Shown: one piece after another, positions 52,974 to 61,737 of the stretch
How positions within the stretch are numbered: position 1 is the stretch's first letter
Layout: every line of letters begins with the position of its first letter
DNA from: Candidatus Hydrogenedentota bacterium
Lineage (GTDB): Bacteria > Hydrogenedentota > Hydrogenedentia > Hydrogenedentales > JAEUWI01
Length of the DNA: 64,000 nt
Direction: 5' to 3'
Assembly: GCA_016182605.1 (NCBI GenBank)
Contig: JACPGE010000071.1
Span: forward strand, 1 to 64,000
Notes under the pieces: model-generated
What the model was told of the DNA's origin: nothing
The model's database searches: none
The model's input: the letters and a program-made list of their open reading frames with translations, nothing else
Translations under genes and position numbers: made by a program

Positions 52974-55259
52974 TCAAAACGGCTTTCCACGCACCACACT
53001 GAGATCGTCGCTATCCCGGTTTGGCGCAAGCACATCCAACACACTGTCGCCGGTGACGTCCACGGCAATGGCGGCGATGGGACTGTCCCCCGCGGGAAAA
53101 ATTTGTACCGTACCGTAGGTCGTGCCGCCCGCATTCAGCAGCACAGCCACGGAATTGTTGTCGCTAGTGGTCAACACATCCTTGCGTCCGTCGCCGTCGA
53201 AATCCACCAGTTGCAGGGCGTTGCTCGTTTGTCCCACGCGAATGCCGGCACCCGCACTGAGACGGCCATTTTCGCGGCCTGCGAGAATCGCGATGTTGTT
53301 GCCGCTGTTGTGTGCGGTGAAGACATCGAGGTCGCCATCGCCATTCACATCCGCGATGGCCATATCGATCGGAGAATCGAGTGTGGTATAGGCGACACGT
53401 GAGGCCGCATCGAGTGTGCCGTCGCCCACGCCGAATAGGGTGTTCACTCTTGGCGCCGTAGTCACGCTGGTCGCGGGATTCTGTCCGTTGGCAACAACGA
53501 CGTCCAGGTGGGTGTCCTGATTCAGGTCGGCCAGTTTTACGGCGAGCGGAAAGGTGCCCGCAAAGTACTCCACCGCCGGGGCGAAGGTGGCTGCGCCGTT
53601 GTTCAGCACGATGGCCACGGTGTTGGTGTTGGCGTTCCCCGTTACAATGTCGATGTCCCCGTCTTTGTCCATGTCACCCAGGGCAATGGAACGCGGCTCA
53701 GCGCGTTCCGTGTTGCCGGGCGCGCGCAGGGCGATCGTGCGGACCGTCTGAAAGGTGCCGTCGCCATTGCCCAGAAAGAGCGCGGCCTGGCTTTGGTTCA
53801 GGCGCGTCACCACGATGTCGAGAAAGGCGTCGCTGTTGACCAAGCCCACGGCAGCAGAACGGGGAATGTCGCCCACGGCCAGGCGCCGCTCCATGGCCCA
53901 GAATCCGTCCGCCGTGCTGAAGAGCAGCGAGAGATCGTTGCCATCGAAGTTCACCACGATGCCATCGGGCTCACCGTCGCGGTTAAGGTCAGCCGTGTGT
54001 ACTTCGCGCGGCCGCCGCCCCACGGGAATGCGCAACTCCGTCGCCAGGCCCGCCGTTTCACCCGGTACGACCACCACCGTATTCTTGGAGATGGAGGTGG
54101 AGAGGAGATCCATGCGGCTGTCGTTGTTGATATCGGTGGCGAGGATATCCACGGTACCCGAATCGAAGCCGCGAATCCCGGTTTGTTCCAGGGCTCCCAT
54201 ACCATCGAAATGGAGGATGGCGATCTGTCCGAAGGGAGCCGGGTTCTCCAAAGACTCGAAGAGCACGGTGATGATTTCCGGAGCGGCGCTCCCGGCCACG
54301 TTGGCGGCCACCATGCGTGTGGGCGGCCGGTCGAGCGGCACGACGAGCGGCGCGTCGAAGAGGCCCGCCCCCAATCCGTAATAGAGGTAGACCTCCAAAG
54401 AGCCCGGGGCCGTGGCGGCGATATCCGGTTGTCCGTCGGCGTCGAAGTCGGCAATGGCGACACTCCGGGGCGAATCCCCGCAGTCCAGTGTTGCCGTAGA
54501 GGAGAACGTGCCATCCCCAGCGCCAAAGAGAATGCTCAGGTTGCCGGTGCCCCGGTTTGCCGTGACCAGATCGATGTGCGTGTCATTGTTGATATCGGCT
54601 GCGGCGAGTGCGCGCGGCTGATCGCCCACCAAGTGGCGCACCGGGGGATCCCAGCCGCCGCCGGCCCGTTTGAGGAGGAGCGAGACGGAGCCAATACCCG
54701 TATCTGCTGTAACGAGGTCGCGCAGAGCATCGTTATTGAGATCGACGGACAGGAGCGCCTCGGGCGCCGCATTGGCGGCCAGGAGGAGGCGCATCTCGGC
54801 GGCAAAGACACCACTGCCCGTATTTACGAGCAGAGAGAGGTCGCTGGAACCGGGATTCGCGGTGATCACATCCACGAGACTGTCGCCCGTGAAGTCCTCG
54901 GCGAGCAGGGCGCGCGGCGTGCCCCCCACTGGGTAGTCCTGGTGCAGCGCATAGGCGCCGCTGTCATTGGCGAGCAACACGGAGACCGTCTCTGCGGTTT
55001 CATTGACCGTTACCAAATCGGTGCGGCCATCGTTATTGAGATCGGCCGCATCCACGGCCAGTGGCCGCTCTCCCGCCGGATAATGGAGAGGCACAGCGAA
55101 GAGGCGGGCGCTGGCATTGGGATTGGGGTTCTCGGTTCCCGGGTCTGTTGGATCGCAGCCGGAACCCAGTAGGGCCGCCACCAGGAAAAGTGCGGCCCAC
55201 CGGGGCCAGTTTCGGCAGGTGATTGAACTGTGGATTCGAGAACAAGTGTAATTTTCCAT
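52974..55259 (-). CDS. FG-GAP/VCBS repeat beta-propeller lipoprotein
   Basis: A 761-aa exported lipoprotein with lipobox LLGSGC (near residue 35). The rest consists of about a dozen repeats of roughly 50-60 residues with the calcium-binding core D-x-N-x-D-x-x-x-D (for example DLNNDGRTDLVTVN, DFDADGQPDIAAT, DINNDSRMDLLSTS, DMDKDGDIDIVTGN). These form seven-bladed integrin-like propellers, here probably two. They act in surface binding or recognition in the family; no enzymatic residues are seen. The start is the ATG before NYTCSRIH; ribosome-binding site weak. Confidence 0.9.
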   Translation of the reverse strand: MENYTCSRIHSSITCRNWPRWAALFLVAALLGSGCDPTDPGTENPNPNASARLFAVPLHYPAGERPLAVDAADLNNDGRTDLVTVNETAETVSVLLANDSGAYALHQDYPVGGTPRALLAEDFTGDSLVDVITANPGSSDLSLLVNTGSGVFAAEMRLLLAANAAPEALLSVDLNNDALRDLVTADTGIGSVSLLLKRAGGGWDPPVRHLVGDQPRALAAADINNDTHIDLVTANRGTGNLSILFGAGDGTFSSTATLDCGDSPRSVAIADFDADGQPDIAATAPGSLEVYLYYGLGAGLFDAPLVVPLDRPPTRMVAANVAGSAAPEIITVLFESLENPAPFGQIAILHFDGMGALEQTGIRGFDSGTVDILATDINNDSRMDLLSTSISKNTVVVVPGETAGLATELRIPVGRRPREVHTADLNRDGEPDGIVVNFDGNDLSLLFSTADGFWAMERRLAVGDIPRSAAVGLVNSDAFLDIVVTRLNQSQAALFLGNGDGTFQTVRTIALRAPGNTERAEPRSIALGDMDKDGDIDIVTGNANTNTVAIVLNNGAATFAPAVEYFAGTFPLAVKLADLNQDTHLDVVVANGQNPATSVTTAPRVNTLFGVGDGTLDAASRVAYTTLDSPIDMAIADVNGDGDLDVFTAHNSGNNIAILAGRENGRLSAGAGIRVGQTSNALQLVDFDGDGRKDVLTTSDNNSVAVLLNAGGTTYGTVQIFPAGDSPIAAIAVDVTGDSVLDVLAPNRDSDDLSVVRGKPF

Positions 55260-55382
55260 GAATACCCCGGTATCATTGTTAGGGCGCGCCGGATTCCGGC
55301 CGAACCGCTGCCGGTAGCTTAACCTGCAATATGATAGAATGTATAGGCTGGAAGCGCAAAGTAGTAACGCAAGGGAGACCGG

Positions 55383-56090
55383 ATGACCAGCGTATGTGTC
55401 GTGTCCGATTTGCACATGTTCTGCCGCCGCAGCGAATGGAATCACTATCTGGAACAACTGGATCGAGCTGCGGCGGATGCCGATCTGTTTGTGTTCAACG
55501 GCGACACGTTCGACTTTAAGTGGACGACGCTGGAATCCATCGATCATACCGTGGAGCAGGCGGTCGAATTTCTTCGCAGCTTTTCGTATCGCCATGCGCC
55601 GTGCCAGGTGCATGTGAACCTGGGCAACCACGATCACGTCCAGAAATTCATGGATGCCCTGGATCGGCTGAGCCGTGAACTGGGCAACTTGAGCTGGCAC
55701 CCGTATTACCTCCGCGTGGGCAGCACGCTCTTTCTCCACGGCGACGTGGCGAACCGGAAGATGAACCACCGGGATCTCGAGCGCTACCGGGCCAGTTGGC
55801 TACACCACAAGAAACAGGGCCGGATTCGCAACCAGATCTATGACGTGGCGTTCGGCGCGAAGGCCCATGTGGCGATCTCCCGTCTGGCCTTCCCCCACAA
55901 ACGCACCCTGCGACGCGTGGCCGCCTATTTGGACGATATCGGGCACAGTGCGGGCGACGGTGTGAGCCGGGTCTTCTTCGGGCATACCCACGTGCCCGTC
56001 TCGGGCGCCACCTATAATGGGGTGACGTACCACAATGGCGGGGCGCCCATGAAGGGCATGAAATTCAGCCTGCTCAAGGCGAAGATCTGA
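55383..56090 (+). CDS. Calcineurin-like metallophosphoesterase
   Basis: A 235-aa phosphoesterase with the full metal-ligand set: VSDLH (7-11), NGDTFD (39-44), GNHD (81-84), HGD (119-121) and GHTH (200-203). It most resembles UDP-2,3-diacylglucosamine hydrolase-like and related phosphoesterases. It contains no signal peptide, so it is cytoplasmic. GGAGACC upstream supports the start. It is divergent from the FG-GAP lipoprotein gene. Its substrate is uncertain, and LpxH-like function would need its lipid A partners. Confidence 0.88.
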   Translation: MTSVCVVSDLHMFCRRSEWNHYLEQLDRAAADADLFVFNGDTFDFKWTTLESIDHTVEQAVEFLRSFSYRHAPCQVHVNLGNHDHVQKFMDALDRLSRELGNLSWHPYYLRVGSTLFLHGDVANRKMNHRDLERYRASWLHHKKQGRIRNQIYDVAFGAKAHVAISRLAFPHKRTLRRVAAYLDDIGHSAGDGVSRVFFGHTHVPVSGATYNGVTYHNGGAPMKGMKFSLLKAKI

Positions 56091-56176
56091 CCAAGGGCCG
56101 CTTGCAACGCTTTTGTCTTCCCATGGTATGGTAGTGCGTCGTGCCGGAACCATCACCTGGAAGGCGGCTGCCCACC

Positions 56177-59100
56177 ATGAAGTCTGCACTTTGCGCCCTG
56201 TTGATCGTATTGGCTGCTGGCCTGCCGCTCCCTGCTCCGGCGCAGACTCCCGATCCGGTATTCACCGATGCAACGCTCGACGGATCGTACTTCGCCCACG
56301 ACCTGTTTGCCCGGCGCGACGGGCTCCTCGTGCAGTCCCGCGGATTCCGCACCTATTCCGGCAATGGTCTGCTGACGCGGCTCTTTACCTATCCATTCTC
56401 GACACCGATGGACTACGAAGTGCGGGACGACGGGCGTTTCCGGCTCTTCACGTCGACATTCGACGGCACGTATAACGGCATCATTGGTCTGGACGGGGCG
56501 ATTACCGCCTACTTTATCACCCGCGCGCCTCAGTCCGACTCCCAGATCCCGCCAGGTTACGGATCCATCCAGGTTTCGGTGCTCCAGGGAAGCGGCTACG
56601 CCGACAACGATTTTGTGGGTCCCTACAGCTACCACGCCTTGCTCTTCACGGAAGACAACGATTGGCGCAATGAGTTTGCCGTTGTGGAGGCGAACGGCAC
56701 GGGCCGGTTCAATCTAATCCGCCAGGCCGGTGTACTCCCCTTCAGTTATGACGTGGACCGTGGGGGCCAGGTGGAGATAGGCGCGCAGGAAAGCGGCGCG
56801 GCATCGATCGCGGCGGATGGAGATTTTCTGGTGCACAACGTGGAGCGATCGGAGACCGCCGACCCCTTCATCGATGTGGACCACGAGGGGATAGCCTTCT
56901 ATCTGCGGCGGAAGAACAACCGCACGCTGGCCGACATGGTGGGCGCCTGGCAGATCGGAGAATTCCGGGTGAGCGGCAACGCACTCACCACCACGCCCAT
57001 CGGCTCCTTGACGGTGGGCGCGAATGGCCGGGTCTTTGGCGAGATGAATGGCACATCCGTGCAGGATACCCTCAGTGTGACGAACCTGGGCACCTTTACC
57101 CTTGCGGGAAAAGCGGGCGCGCGCGGCACCTTCACCGCAGACGGCGATGTGGCGGTCTTCTCTCCAGAGTCTGCCACGCTGGTCGATGGGGTGGGGGGCG
57201 TCTGGATGCAGGTGTGGTTCCGAACGGCCGGAGGCGACCCAACCGAGGTCGACTCCGATGGCGATGGGCTGACGGACGAGGAAGAGGAGGAGCTGGGCAC
57301 GGATCCAGACGATGCGGATACCGACAATGACGGGCTGTTGGACGGGGCCGATCCACAGCCACTGATGGCCGGCAATGTGTTCACGGCAACGCTGAATCGA
57401 AATCAGGTGATGTGGATTCCCGGCGATCCCGCGCCGGAGCCCGTCATACTGACATTGGACAGCAACGATTTTCCGCTCTTTGCCTGGAGTTTGAGTGAGG
57501 ATGCGCCGTGGCTCACCGCGGACAAGCTTACCGGGACAACGGACACTACGATCGCGTTGACAATTAACCCGGCTGGCTTGACCGTGGGAAACAGTCCATA
57601 CACGGCGACCATCACCATGGCCGCTCCCGCGATGAAACCGGTAGCTGCGTTGACCCTGCGCGTGGATGTGCTCCCGGAGCCGTTGAACGTGTCTGTAACA
57701 CCGGACACCCTGGACTTCATCACGGTTCAGGGGGCGACAACGCCGCTTACCGCGTCCGTGGCGCTGAGCGCCACAGAGATGAGCACCTTTCCGTGGAGCG
57801 TCACGGAAGAGAGCACCTGGCTTTCGGTATCGCCCGCCACAGGGACCCGCGCACAAGACGTTACGGTCACGATCAATCCCACGGGACTGAATGCACATCC
57901 TCAACCCTATACCGCCGAAGCGCAATTCATCGCGGGCGAGTTTGATCAGGGCATGGCCCAACTTGACGTGTCGCTTACGGTGCTCCCCCCGCGCGACGTG
58001 GGCACACCCTTTGTGCTGCAACAAGGTGCCCTTCCGCAGTCGGAACCGGCGCTCGCCTTTGATGTGGTGACCGGCCGTTACACGGTGGCCTGGGTGGAGG
58101 GCGATCAGGTGCGCGCAGGAGTCTGGACCTCGGACGGCATCCCGGAACTGGCGCCCGTGCAGCTTTCGCTCGCGGCCCAGGGTATCTGCTCGCACCCATC
58201 GGTGGCGGTGCATGCGCTCGTTTCGGACGCCCTGATCGTGTGGTCGCAGCGCACGGATAACGATGCGGATGCGCAGGTCTACTTCCGGCGCATCGACCTG
58301 GAATCGCTTGAACTCAGTGCGTTGCGCGCGGCCTCGACCGTCGCAGGCAGCCAGGAAGCGCCTCACGCGGTTTACAACCGCAACGACAACGAGTTTGGCA
58401 TTGCCTTTCTGCTGGAGATCGACGATCTTGTACGGCCCTGGTTTGTGTTGCTTGATGGCGGAAACTTCGCGCAGAAAGAGGAAGTGCAGATCGAGGCATT
58501 GTCCGGGGCGATTACCGGGGTGACCGCGAGCTACGCCACGGGGGAGAACCGCTATCTCCTGGCGTGGAACGATCTGGAACCCGTGGAGGAGGGAGAGACG
58601 GCGGTGGAGAAGCGTATCTACGTGCAGACCGTTGAAGGCGACACCGGGGAAACGCCCCTGGCGCCGCGCGCGCTGGAGGCTCCAACTGGGAATCATGAAG
58701 CGCCACGCAGCCTCTATAACGCTGCCACGGCTTCGTGGCAGGTCTACTACCGCGTCTACGCGTCCGAGGTCTCGGCCGGCGCGACGGGAGCAATGCTGTC
58801 CGTGCCACTTGCATTGAACGCGGACACCGTGTTGCAGAGCCGGCAGGTGACCGAGGTGGAGATGACACGCACAGGCCATGCCTTTGCGCTCTCACCGGCG
58901 GCCAGCCAGATTATTGCGCTGTGGACAAACAGCACCGAGGCCACGCCCGGTTTGCTGTTGCGCCGCGTCACGGGATCGGGGTTGTCGCTGGGAAGCGTGG
59001 ATGAGTTTCCCGGAAACACTGCGTCGCAGCGCAATCCAGCGGCCGTGCACAATGGCAATGACGGCGAGTTTCTCGTGGTCTGGGAAGATCGCTCCACCAC

Positions 59101-61627
59101 ACCTGCCGCGATCAAGGCCGTCCGGCTCGATGAAGGCAGCGACGATGTCGATGAAGATGGCCTGCCCAACGAGTGGGAGATCCTCTACGGTCTCAATCCA
59201 TTCAGCGCGGACGGCGACGATGGAGCCCTGGGCGATCCCGATCAAGACGGGCTGAGCAATGCGGCGGAATTTGCACTGGGAACGAATCCCATTGAAGGAG
59301 ACACGGACGGCGATGGGTTGCGCGACGGCCAGGAGGATCGCGACGGAGACGGCGTACGCGATGCAACGGAAACCGATACGCTGATTGGCGACACGGACGG
59401 CGATGGCGCTTCAGACAGTGCGGAGTGGTACCTGGCGAGCGATCCGCTGAATGGCGATTCCTTGCCGGCCACGGGGATCTTCCAGGTGGTGCATGAGAGG
59501 TTTGTGGCAGGAGAGACGGCAGAAGTTACGGTGCATGTATACGTGGCTACGGCCGGCACGTACACGATGGGCGTGAACGAGACCCTGACCCCGCAAACCC
59601 CCGCGGCGTGGAGCCTGGCGCTCGCGGAAGGCGAAGTTGCCGAAGCCGCCTGGACGCCCGGTGTTCACGCCGTGCGCTATGACGCAGCCCCCGCGGAAGG
59701 CCTGCCGGCAGAGGCGGCCTATGCCGTGTATGCATTCACGCTTCGCGAAGCGGAGAATGTGCTTGCAACGCGCACGGAAATTTTCCTTGCGGATCCCCTG
59801 GCAGCGCCCGGGGTGGATACTGGTTACGAAAGCCAGGTGGCGGCCCATGCGCCAGTGATTAAGCTGCACCGGAGCGAAGCCTGGACCCCGCTTGCCGTGC
59901 CGGAGGCGCTGGAGCTGGCCCATCTCCGGCTGGGAAGCGCTGGTATGCGCATGGCGCCCAATCTGGCGATCGATCTTGCGGGTGCGACGTCCCTGGAAAC
60001 CGCCATCGACTATCCGGGTGAAGACTTGGGTGCAATTGCAGCACCCGAGGAAAGTCCGGTGCTTTACTACACCGTCGCCGCACTGCCGCCCGCGGAAGGC
60101 CCCGGCAATCCGCCCGCCTATGCCGTGCAGTACTACCTCTATTTTCCCGCGGACGACTGGAACCGGGAACAAGCTGGCGCACCCCGGCACGAAGGCGATT
60201 GGGAGTTTTGCCAGATTCTCTTTGATGCGGCGTGGGCCCCTCTCTCCCTGCAGACGACCGATTCCTGGCGCATGGCGCTGTATGATCGGGGCGATGTTGG
60301 CGGCGCTTCGCGCGCGTGGGCGGCGGTGGAGCGCATAGACGCCACGCATCCCGTCTTATACGTGGGCAGCGCGTCCCACTCGCTCCACGGGCGCGCCGGT
60401 TCCACACGATCTGCTGCGGGCCTCGATGTGCATGACGGACTTGGCAAGTGGCTGCTGCCCGAGGCGGAAGAGGGTGTGCTTGCCGGATTGCCGGAAGTCT
60501 ATCCGCAAACGCTGGTGTATGCGCTCCAACCGTTGGGCCGTGCCGGCGCCGCGCAGGCGCCCTGGCTGAACTATGCGGGCCAATGGGGCCAGCCGGACTT
60601 CCCGCAGGCTGCCGGAGTGGCCCCGCTTCCCGGGCTGGAAGACGGCCCGATGGGACCGCCGTTCCTGGGCATGCTCGTGCGCGGCGATGCCGTTGAGGAT
60701 GCAGTGCGGCCCTGGGCGCAGCCCTTGGCGTGGGCCAACGCGCTGCCGGCCGATGCGCCTGCTGCCCCGGGCCTGGTCACGGCCCTGTTGCCGATTGAAC
60801 TCGCGGGGAGCATCGCCCTGTTCATCAATGCGCAAGGAGCCGTGCTGCGCGTTCCAGTCCATGACCTTAACGGCTCGCTCGAGGCCACTTTGCCCGCAGG
60901 TGACTATGTGCTGGCCTTCGTGTCCGCGGCGGAGAGCCGGAGTGACACGCTGTTGGCCCTGACGCGCTTTGGGGGCGTGGGTGCGTCCACGCTCTTGCTG
61001 CCGGTCCGGCCCGGGATCACAACGCGAATCGGGGTCGCCACGCTGAACGGGATGTTTCTCGACAGCGACAATCCCTACGAAGACACGGATACGGACGGAG
61101 ACGGGGTCGCCGATGCAATGGACGGCGACGCGGATGGCGATGGCCGCATGAATGGGGAGGACGACGACATGCTCGGCGATGGCTGGTCCGACACGTACCA
61201 GGCGCAGGACGGCGACGGTGACGGCATAGCCGCTTATTTCGACTTGGACGACGATGGCGATGAGATTCCCGATACGACCGATCCCGACGCGAATGGCAAT
61301 GGCACGTTGGACAGTGCCGAGCCGGGCGATCTGGACGGCGACGGATTTCCGGATGCGATCGATACGGATCAGGACAACGACGGTTACGCCAATTTGATCG
61401 AGGCCGATGCAGGCACGGATCCCCGCCACTTTTTCGACACCCCTGCGCGGCGCTTGCTCGACGTGGATGAGGATGGCGATGTGGACATTGGCGATGCGCA
61501 GCAGATCGTGAACCAGGCCCTCGGCCGCGCGCCGGTCGATTCCCGCGCCGACAGCGACGGCAACGGCCGTATCAATGCCGTGGATGTGGAAGCCGCAATT
61601 CGGCGGATTCTGGACACGGTACTGTAG
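56177..61627 (+). CDS. Giant modular secreted protein with TSP3-like, BACON-like, Vps62-like and dockerin modules
   Basis: A 1816-aa secreted protein. Signal peptide MKSALCALLIVLAAGLPLPAPAQ. Residues about 25-350 are an uncharacterised beta-rich domain. A thrombospondin-type-3 calcium repeat block (DSDGDGLTDEEEEELGTDPDD, 355-395) precedes two BACON-like domains (400-605) and a propeller-like part (608-985). A second calcium block (988-1095) includes DGDGLRDGQEDRDGDGVRD. Then comes a Vps62/DUF946-like domain (1218-1475: HEGDWEFCQILF and VLYVGSASHSLHGRAG). A third calcium block (1628-1750) is followed by a type I dockerin-like pair (1757-1815: DVDEDGDVDIGDAQQIVNQAL and DSDGNGRINAVDVEAAIRRIL). 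No cohesin is seen in the window. Confidence 0.85.
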   Translation: MKSALCALLIVLAAGLPLPAPAQTPDPVFTDATLDGSYFAHDLFARRDGLLVQSRGFRTYSGNGLLTRLFTYPFSTPMDYEVRDDGRFRLFTSTFDGTYNGIIGLDGAITAYFITRAPQSDSQIPPGYGSIQVSVLQGSGYADNDFVGPYSYHALLFTEDNDWRNEFAVVEANGTGRFNLIRQAGVLPFSYDVDRGGQVEIGAQESGAASIAADGDFLVHNVERSETADPFIDVDHEGIAFYLRRKNNRTLADMVGAWQIGEFRVSGNALTTTPIGSLTVGANGRVFGEMNGTSVQDTLSVTNLGTFTLAGKAGARGTFTADGDVAVFSPESATLVDGVGGVWMQVWFRTAGGDPTEVDSDGDGLTDEEEEELGTDPDDADTDNDGLLDGADPQPLMAGNVFTATLNRNQVMWIPGDPAPEPVILTLDSNDFPLFAWSLSEDAPWLTADKLTGTTDTTIALTINPAGLTVGNSPYTATITMAAPAMKPVAALTLRVDVLPEPLNVSVTPDTLDFITVQGATTPLTASVALSATEMSTFPWSVTEESTWLSVSPATGTRAQDVTVTINPTGLNAHPQPYTAEAQFIAGEFDQGMAQLDVSLTVLPPRDVGTPFVLQQGALPQSEPALAFDVVTGRYTVAWVEGDQVRAGVWTSDGIPELAPVQLSLAAQGICSHPSVAVHALVSDALIVWSQRTDNDADAQVYFRRIDLESLELSALRAASTVAGSQEAPHAVYNRNDNEFGIAFLLEIDDLVRPWFVLLDGGNFAQKEEVQIEALSGAITGVTASYATGENRYLLAWNDLEPVEEGETAVEKRIYVQTVEGDTGETPLAPRALEAPTGNHEAPRSLYNAATASWQVYYRVYASEVSAGATGAMLSVPLALNADTVLQSRQVTEVEMTRTGHAFALSPAASQIIALWTNSTEATPGLLLRRVTGSGLSLGSVDEFPGNTASQRNPAAVHNGNDGEFLVVWEDRSTTPAAIKAVRLDEGSDDVDEDGLPNEWEILYGLNPFSADGDDGALGDPDQDGLSNAAEFALGTNPIEGDTDGDGLRDGQEDRDGDGVRDATETDTLIGDTDGDGASDSAEWYLASDPLNGDSLPATGIFQVVHERFVAGETAEVTVHVYVATAGTYTMGVNETLTPQTPAAWSLALAEGEVAEAAWTPGVHAVRYDAAPAEGLPAEAAYAVYAFTLREAENVLATRTEIFLADPLAAPGVDTGYESQVAAHAPVIKLHRSEAWTPLAVPEALELAHLRLGSAGMRMAPNLAIDLAGATSLETAIDYPGEDLGAIAAPEESPVLYYTVAALPPAEGPGNPPAYAVQYYLYFPADDWNREQAGAPRHEGDWEFCQILFDAAWAPLSLQTTDSWRMALYDRGDVGGASRAWAAVERIDATHPVLYVGSASHSLHGRAGSTRSAAGLDVHDGLGKWLLPEAEEGVLAGLPEVYPQTLVYALQPLGRAGAAQAPWLNYAGQWGQPDFPQAAGVAPLPGLEDGPMGPPFLGMLVRGDAVEDAVRPWAQPLAWANALPADAPAAPGLVTALLPIELAGSIALFINAQGAVLRVPVHDLNGSLEATLPAGDYVLAFVSAAESRSDTLLALTRFGGVGASTLLLPVRPGITTRIGVATLNGMFLDSDNPYEDTDTDGDGVADAMDGDADGDGRMNGEDDDMLGDGWSDTYQAQDGDGDGIAAYFDLDDDGDEIPDTTDPDANGNGTLDSAEPGDLDGDGFPDAIDTDQDNDGYANLIEADAGTDPRHFFDTPARRLLDVDEDGDVDIGDAQQIVNQALGRAPVDSRADSDGNGRINAVDVEAAIRRILDTVL

Positions 61628-61683
61628 TTTGCGCGTGGCGGCGTTCCGGTGTTCGCAATCACCGGGTAACTGCGCTATGCTTA

Positions 61684-61715
61684 GGTTTCCGTGGCCCGGA
61701 TTTCCCGGGGAAACC
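61684..61715 (+). promoter_or_regulatory. Hairpin in leader of the dehydrogenase gene
   Basis: GGTTTC (61684-61689) pairs with GAAACC (61710-61715), and CCCGG with CCGGG inside. It lies 22 bp before the start of the next gene, so it may terminate the preceding transcript or lie in the leader of the next. Confidence 0.4.
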
Positions 61716-61737
61716 CAACCAGAGAGCCCTGCACGCC

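Noticed and set aside
53508-55172. A 554-residue plus-strand frame opposite the FG-GAP lipoprotein
   Set aside because: Arises from the repeated codon pattern of the FG-GAP gene; reads as low-information Arg/Gly/Val/Glu-rich sequence.
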